From NCBI GenBank assembly GCA_028015205.1, contig CM051516.1, positions 33,184,230-33,248,229 of the forward strand: a stretch of 64,000 nt of DNA, given 5' to 3'. The notes under the pieces are model-generated. The model was given only the letters and a program-made list of their open reading frames with translations, had not been told where the DNA came from and did no database searches. Of this stretch, positions 62,001 to 64,000 are shown one piece after another. Source of the stretch: Mytilisepta virgata (taxonomy: Eukaryota; Mollusca; Bivalvia; Mytilida; Mytilidae). Within the stretch, counting starts at the first letter, position 1; each line of letters begins with the position of its first letter. The translations under genes were made by a program, and so were the position numbers.

Positions 62001-62390
62001 TTGATGACATAGAATCATGCAGAGACGACGGTTTCATATTGGAAATGGTTACATGAACTTGTTTGTACATGCCACCCTGCACCACTATTGTTTTTCTGGT
62101 CCTGTTTTTGTAAACTTTGCCTCAGCACAATACGGATCGCTATGTTTGTAAAAACACCTCAGATTCTTTGTTGTCTTGTCCATAATTGTTAAAGTTTATC
62201 TCTTTCATTTCAATTTACAAAAGACTGCAGCAACAAATACCTTTGACTATATTCGCACATATAGGTCTATGTTGACAATTCGATAAATCATGTAAGTGCT
62301 ATAAAAATGTTATTTAAAAATCGTTTTACTTACCCAGCTAATTAATGAAAATAGAAGAATATATCGCAGCATACTGTGGAGTTCTGACAT
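44587..62390 (-). CDS. Ionotropic glutamate receptor-like gene, 8 exons, no amino-terminal domain
   Basis: Eight exons on the - strand join in frame to a 467-aa protein: 62334-62390, 59922-59957, 55356-55541, 53440-53672, 52646-52734, 48364-48860, 45818-46054, 44587-44655. The order is signal peptide (MLRYILLFSLISW), S1 starting KYKVTTIMSPPYTMYD, S1 arginine in ITATALRAAHVDFSFPYM, M1, pore loop M2 ending SLQG, TPASAGGR, M3 (MYTASLSAQL), S2 with IQYGCVKNGATFYYF and YALIMESEAAYYD, M4 (LVLLSIGIIIAAIVTG) and a short tail. The S1 Arg, S2 Gly-Ala-Thr and S2 Glu correspond to the residues that hold glutamate in AMPA and kainate receptors; two S2 Cys (QPCDL, GGCGTY) fit the conserved disulfide. Usual receptors are about 900 aa with an LIVBP-like amino-terminal domain, which is absent here. 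All introns are GT-AG except one GC-AG (after 52646). It would be a ligand-gated cation channel subunit in the plasma membrane. Confidence 0.88.
45286..45320 (+). repeat. Degenerate hammerhead-type motif
   Basis: CTGATGAG at 45293-45300, then CC, GTACATT, GAC and GAA: the order of a hammerhead core with stem II reduced to about three pairs. It is preceded by TTTTAGACCTTGAGCACAA, the leader seen in the other copies. It lies in the last intron of the receptor gene. Confidence 0.4.
45530..45640 (+). repeat. Second hammerhead-type repeat copy in intron 7
   Basis: The leader GGTTTGGCTTTACAATTATG followed by GTCATTTTGG and TTTTAGACCTTGAAAACAA leads to CTGATGTGTCGAAA (about 45620). The core A to T change and the lost stem make it inactive. 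Confidence 0.35.
45818..46054 (-). CDS. Receptor exon 7: end of S2 and M4
   Basis: The acceptor AATAAAG precedes CTA TTA CAG (LLQSGEMRRLRNKWMDGGCG). M4 follows, then IVRSRPNR at an AGG/GTATGT donor. It is 237 bp, phase 0 at both ends. LLQSGE-KW and GGCG are standard S2 landmarks. Confidence 0.88.
46265..47658. repeat. 29 bp minisatellite, about 48 units, receptor intron 6
   Basis: The unit is GAGCTATTACAGGGTACATT plus CTTTTAACT. Variants (TAGTC with GGGC; CAGTATTTT; CAATC) recur in the same order at about 46677, 46795 and 47055, giving a higher-order repeat of several units. The edges are clean. Confidence 0.95.
48364..48860 (-). CDS. Receptor exon 6: M3 and most of S2
   Basis: The acceptor TATTAG precedes GT TTC AGA TTG ACA, completing the Gly codon of LQG. 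It encodes FRLTPASAGGRILVCFWWFF, M3 MYTASLSAQLFLS, IQYGCVKNGATFYYF and ALIMESEAAYYD, then DTCSKLNVAIIQ at a CAG/GTAATT donor. It is 497 bp, two bases of the first codon plus 165 codons. Confidence 0.92.
49100..49545. repeat. Minisatellite, 32 bp unit, about 13 copies, receptor intron 5
   Basis: The unit is GTATCGTGAATGATCTTACA plus AAAGTCAATGGA, alternating with GAACGATTTGAC versions, so pairs of units form a 64 bp higher-order repeat in places. Confidence 0.85.
49649..50335. mobile_element. Fold-back element containing two hairpins, receptor intron 5
   Basis: The outer ends are inverted: GTATTATAGTATTATTGCGT at 49649 and its reverse complement ending at 50335. Each end is itself a hairpin (49652-49802 and 50190-50328) built from TCCATATTGGCTTAG, TATTGGTCC and GCCATATTGG, and the two hairpins are diverged copies of each other. 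About 390 bp of AT-rich sequence lies between. No frame of interest. Confidence 0.75.
50512..51151 (+). pseudogene. Penelope-type RT C-terminal fragment with 3' tail
   Basis: The frame 50512-50910 reads ELEIKDITDTTKSASYLDLH, RGRLNTKLYDKRDDFDFP, VYISQLVRYSRARDIY and SLLKFYGRHHDLVDSY, with one internal TGA (about 50693) where a Gly is expected. This pattern (YLDL-x-KLYDKRDDF-x-YISQL-RYSRA) is the post-catalytic part of a reverse transcriptase widespread in invertebrate genomes. The 240 bp behind it ends TATTTCTTGACTTTATTT and is repeated at 23819-24121. It lies in receptor intron 5, antisense to the gene. Confidence 0.65.
51330..51885. repeat. Minisatellite, 81 bp unit, about 7 copies
   Basis: The unit contains TTGCCATTTTTGGAAGGGAA, CCGTCCAAGGACTGG, TTGCCTTGTAAACTCAACAT and ACATCACAATGACAGTTATAC. 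Half of it is related to the neighbouring 46 bp unit. Frames on both strands are repeat artefacts. Confidence 0.9.
51886..52672. repeat. Minisatellite, 46 bp unit, running into a receptor exon
   Basis: The unit on the + strand is TTGCCTTGTAAACTAAGTAT, ACTACACACCATAAGGACTG, CTGTAC; roughly 16 copies. On the - strand each intact unit contains TTTACAAGGCAAGTA, the same sequence as the exon 5 splice donor (CAAG/GCAAGT). The last unit overlaps the exon end (52646-52672). Confidence 0.9.
52646..52734 (-). CDS. Receptor exon 5: M1-M2 linker and pore loop, GC donor
   Basis: The acceptor CTTGAAAG precedes A TTT AAT CCA; the A completes Arg from exon 4. It encodes FNPEETNGDDENLPFTT and VMFMMFSMLSLQ plus the first base of Gly. 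The exon ends CAAG and the intron starts GCAAGT, the consensus of the GC-AG intron class. It is 89 bp, and 1 + 87 + 1 bases fit both neighbours exactly. QG followed by TPxSxxGR is the pore-loop exit signature. Confidence 0.8.
53440..53672 (-). CDS. Receptor exon 4: end of S1 and M1
   Basis: The acceptor TAATAG precedes GAG GCT GAT. It encodes EADIAAAPITATALRAAHVD, FSFPYMDIGLKILI and M1 GVWIAIVIAFIVFTFAMYII, ending SR at AAG/GTAAGT. The Arg of TALR is the ligand carboxylate contact in this family. Confidence 0.92.
54072..54644. mobile_element. Fold-back element 1 (TGGCAAGCCGTT ends), receptor intron 3
   Basis: 573 bp with TA on both sides (54070-54071, 54645-54646). The ends are perfect inverted repeats of at least 40 bp starting TGGCAAGCCGTTTTACTATT. 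The arms are made of short units around AAGATATCTTATA, which are palindromic themselves, so the whole element can fold. It shares its terminal 12 bases with the element at 58617-59567. No protein frame beyond repeat translation. Confidence 0.85.
55356..55541 (-). CDS. Receptor exon 3: first half of S1
   Basis: The acceptor TTTCAG precedes TCA CCC CCG TAT (SPPYTMYDKQ). It encodes GLIPDILDQMKTILNVEFEV and YGYQLPNGSWTGMIGELKNN, ending at AAC/GTGAGT. It is 186 bp, phase 0 both ends. NGSWTGMIGEL is the standard motif before EADIA. Confidence 0.92.
55727..56080 (+). mobile_element. tRNA-derived SINE, full length, receptor intron 2
   Basis: tRNA-like head with TGGTCTCGTGGTAGCG and GGGTTCGATCCCCGGC, body TTTGCTGCTTCTCCGCC and CTCGGAGTCAGTATAATG, and a 3' part GTTCTCGTCCTGATAAGC, TTGCCACTGGACGTTAAAC with a CATTCATCC-type tail. 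The truncated copy is at 36848. Confidence 0.85.
56875..57360. repeat. Dispersed repeat recognised from mussel sequences
   Basis: Contains GGGGCCAGCTGAAGCCCGCC, TCCGGGTGTGGGATTTTCTC and GGGTTGTTGTCTCTTTGACA then CATTCCCCGTTTATATTCTC. I recall this as a very common bivalve repeat of unassigned class; not checked against a library. Confidence 0.5.
57840..59760. repeat. Degenerate tandem repeat (GGATGATGTCTAGTGGA), split by a fold-back element
   Basis: Irregular units such as GATGATGTCTAGTGGATGT and TGGAACGCCTTGTGA run over 57840-58600 and resume at 59580-59750. Fold-back element 2 sits between the halves. No gene. Confidence 0.65.
58617..59567. mobile_element. Fold-back element 2 (TGGCAAGCCGTT ends), receptor intron 2
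   Basis: 951 bp with TA at 58615-58616 and 59568-59569. The ends are inverted repeats, perfect for 33 bp, starting TGGCAAGCCGTTCTCGTC. The arms consist of 18-25 bp units containing ACACACTGAGATTT on the left and TCTCAGTGTGTAATTT on the right. The centre (58870-59215) is unique, with a poly(T) run of about 36. It shares only the first 12-13 bases of its end with fold-back element 1. Confidence 0.88.
59922..59957 (-). CDS. Receptor exon 2: start of S1
   Basis: 36 bp between TTTACAG and GTATGT: VSTQKYKVTTIM. It joins in phase 0 to SPPYTMYD, giving the VTTI-PPYT pattern that opens the ligand-binding domain. Small but flanked by good splice sites. Confidence 0.8.
59958..62333 (-). other. Receptor intron 1
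   Basis: 2.4 kb without recognisable coding exons. It holds AT-rich sequence and several TGACCTTTGACCTT-like stretches (60870-61040). An amino-terminal domain exon would have to be here; I see none. Confidence 0.5.
62334..62390 (-). CDS. Receptor exon 1: start codon and signal peptide
   Basis: ATG at 62390 (context GCCATGT) encodes MSELHSMLRYILLFSLISW, a basic N-terminus and a hydrophobic core, ending at TGG/GTAAGT in phase 0. Joined to exon 2 it supplies the missing signal peptide. Distance to exon 2 is 2.4 kb, so other upstream exons cannot be fully excluded. Confidence 0.7.
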
Positions 62391-62462
62391 GGCTATGCCA
62401 ACCCGGATAGAATTCACGTTTAAGTTTAACCTTGAAAGGTTTTAGTTTTGTGGTATTAAATA

Positions 62463-62470
62463 CCTTATAG
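62463..62470 (-). promoter_or_regulatory. Possible TATA box of the receptor gene
   Basis: CTATAAGG on the - strand, about 73 bases before the start codon. Spacing allows a short 5' leader. Weak evidence. Confidence 0.3.
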
Positions 62471-62761
62471 TTGTAAAATGAAACCAGATATAATTAGTTG
62501 ATAAGATTTGGGTCATATTAGCATTTTATTATCTTAGTATAAGGAAAAGTCTTTATCCTTAATTATTAAAACAAAAGTTGTGAAATTGAGACGTTTTCCA
62601 TCATACACGTATAATATGTATATGTAATATAGTGAATTTAAATGTAAGGTCACTTCGAGTACAATAAATTTAAAGTCATGCATTAATGCTAATACACAGG
62701 TAGAATTTAAGTTACCTGTATTCAAACAATGTCACAATTTAAATAGACGAATCTAATATTA

Positions 62762-64000
62762 CTGAACAGCAAAAGAAACGTCGCAACTAATTACACATGT
62801 TACAGTCTTATAGACATTTATTTTGAAATTCGAAAAATATCAAATAAATTCACTTTACATTATTTAAACATTACATTGACTGTTTGTAGGTTATGACAAT
62901 TTATCGCATGTCCTGATAACACAATTATCACAGAATTTTAGTTTTTTATAGCACTTTAATAGCGGGTATGTCCACCACGAGCGTTGACTACAGCTACACA
63001 TCTGCGATGCATGGAGTTGATCAGACGATTGATGAATTGAACAGGAATATCCGTCCAGATTCTCCGAAACGCTGATGTAAGTTCAGTTGTAGTTGTTGGC
63101 CGTGGATGGTAGAGGTTCAATCGGGTTCAGATCGGGACTTTCAGCTGGCCAGGGCACAACATTCACGTTATTCTGATGCAGGAAGTTTCATGTGACCCAG
63201 GCTGTATGCGGACGCGCGTTGTCCTGCTAAAACGTATTGCTTTGGTGACGAGCAAAATGCGGTACGACTTTGGACAAAATCTTGAAGACAATTAGACCGA
63301 CTTTCACAAAAGATGAGACCTTATACCATGATGGTCGGACCTCCCCAAACATTCCTTTCCATGATGCAGTTGTCGGCAAACGGAGATGCAACGCAGATGC
63401 AATATCAACTTTCATCAGAGACGATGACATTACTCTACTGCTGATTGCGCTAATGTTGTCGCTGCAAGCCCATTGAAGAGGTTCTCTGCGGTGTCGAGGG
63501 GTGCGGACAGGTCCTCTTGCAGAACGGTGACATCTCCGGTTATTGGCAGCCAGTCAACGGCGAACAGTATCCAGCATATATGGGTCGATGATGAGTTTCA
63601 ACAGTCTGTCGAGCAGTTTCTGTAGCTCTGGTAAACCAATATGTTCTGACGTGGAGTGGTAACCTGCGTGGACAGTCATCGGTGCTGTTAGTTGTGTTGT
63701 AGCGTTCACGCAGGCGCTCTATGGTCCGAGCACTACAGTTAAAGTCAATGGTAATAATTCTAGCGGTTTGCCCAGCTTGCAATCTTCTGTTCTCTCTGCT
63801 GTGGATCAATCGATTTCAAAATTGATACTGGCAATCAAAGAAATTTTCAGGCCATTTATAACCATATCAACGCCCGAAAATTACGAGATTTTTTATTGAA
63901 AAGCAGGTCCCAGGAAAGGCAAAAGATTTCAGTGTTGTCCAATATCCGACAAAAATCATTCATGCGGAAAATCCATTTAGATGTGATTAATGTTTAAGGT
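62762..64000 (-). pseudogene. Tc1-like transposon with decayed transposase, continues past window
   Basis: The left end is TACTGAACAGCAAAAGAAACG, typical of a Tc1 terminal repeat. On the - strand the transposase starts near 63809: a helix-turn-helix with LQAGQTARIITIDFNCSART and IERLRERYNTT, then DDCPRRLPLHVRT. Later pieces follow in other frames: RPSWYKVSSF (WGGPSIMVWG in intact relatives), QDNARPHTAWVT and WPAESPDLNPIEP (about 63110-63230), and MHRRCVAVVNARGGHTRY near 62960. Stops and frame changes are frequent, so it is inactive. The right terminal repeat is beyond 64000. Confidence 0.75.

Overview
The window reads as nuclear DNA of a marine bivalve, most likely a mussel (Mytilidae). It is AT-rich and mostly non-coding. 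It has spliced genes with GT-AG (once GC-AG) introns, an animal-type Toll-like receptor array, an ionotropic glutamate receptor gene, tRNA-derived SINEs, Penelope-like and I-type retroelements, TTAA-flanked MITEs and many minisatellites. The organism assignment rests on recognition of repeat and gene families, not on a database search.

Layout. (1) 1-35.6 kb is a tandemly duplicated Toll-like receptor (TLR) locus, all on the + strand. It holds a decayed TLR of one subtype (about 244-1892), a nearly intact TLR with one frameshift (copy A, 3429-5734), one fully open TLR of 768 aa (copy B, 11877-14183), a second decayed relative of the first subtype (17577-18690), and a third copy (C) whose signal-peptide end (26444-26498) and body (29984-32236) are separated by a 3.5 kb insertion flanked by TTAA. 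The 3' flanks are duplicated along with the genes and carry MITEs and (CCCTAA)n-like blocks. Between A and B lies a decayed, intron-containing THAP-domain transposase-like gene on the - strand (8528-11192). Inside the C unit there is also a roughly 7 kb inverted-repeat structure built from an RNase H-bearing LINE (about 19.4-26.2 kb). (2) 35.6-42 kb is a mobile-element zone: a SINE, two different Penelope-like elements (- strand 37.4-38.4 kb; + strand 40.06-41.9 kb), and inverted minisatellite arms around the first. (3) 44.5-62.4 kb holds one complete 8-exon ionotropic glutamate receptor-like gene on the - strand. Its predicted protein is 467 aa and goes from the signal peptide straight into the ligand-binding domain, with no amino-terminal domain. 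(4) The right edge holds a decayed Tc1-like transposase.

Function. Copy B has the parts of a signalling receptor: signal peptide, two cysteine-capped LRR blocks, one transmembrane helix and a TIR domain with a CRDMLPG box. Its neighbours show duplication followed by decay through single-base indels and insertions. The glutamate receptor exons join in frame at every junction, including a GC-AG intron whose donor site lies at the edge of a minisatellite that repeats the same splice-site sequence. The introns of this gene hold several tandem arrays and three fold-back elements, two of which share the terminus TGGCAAGCCGTT but have unrelated repeat-built arms. These fold-back elements and the splice-site minisatellite are the least ordinary things in the window.
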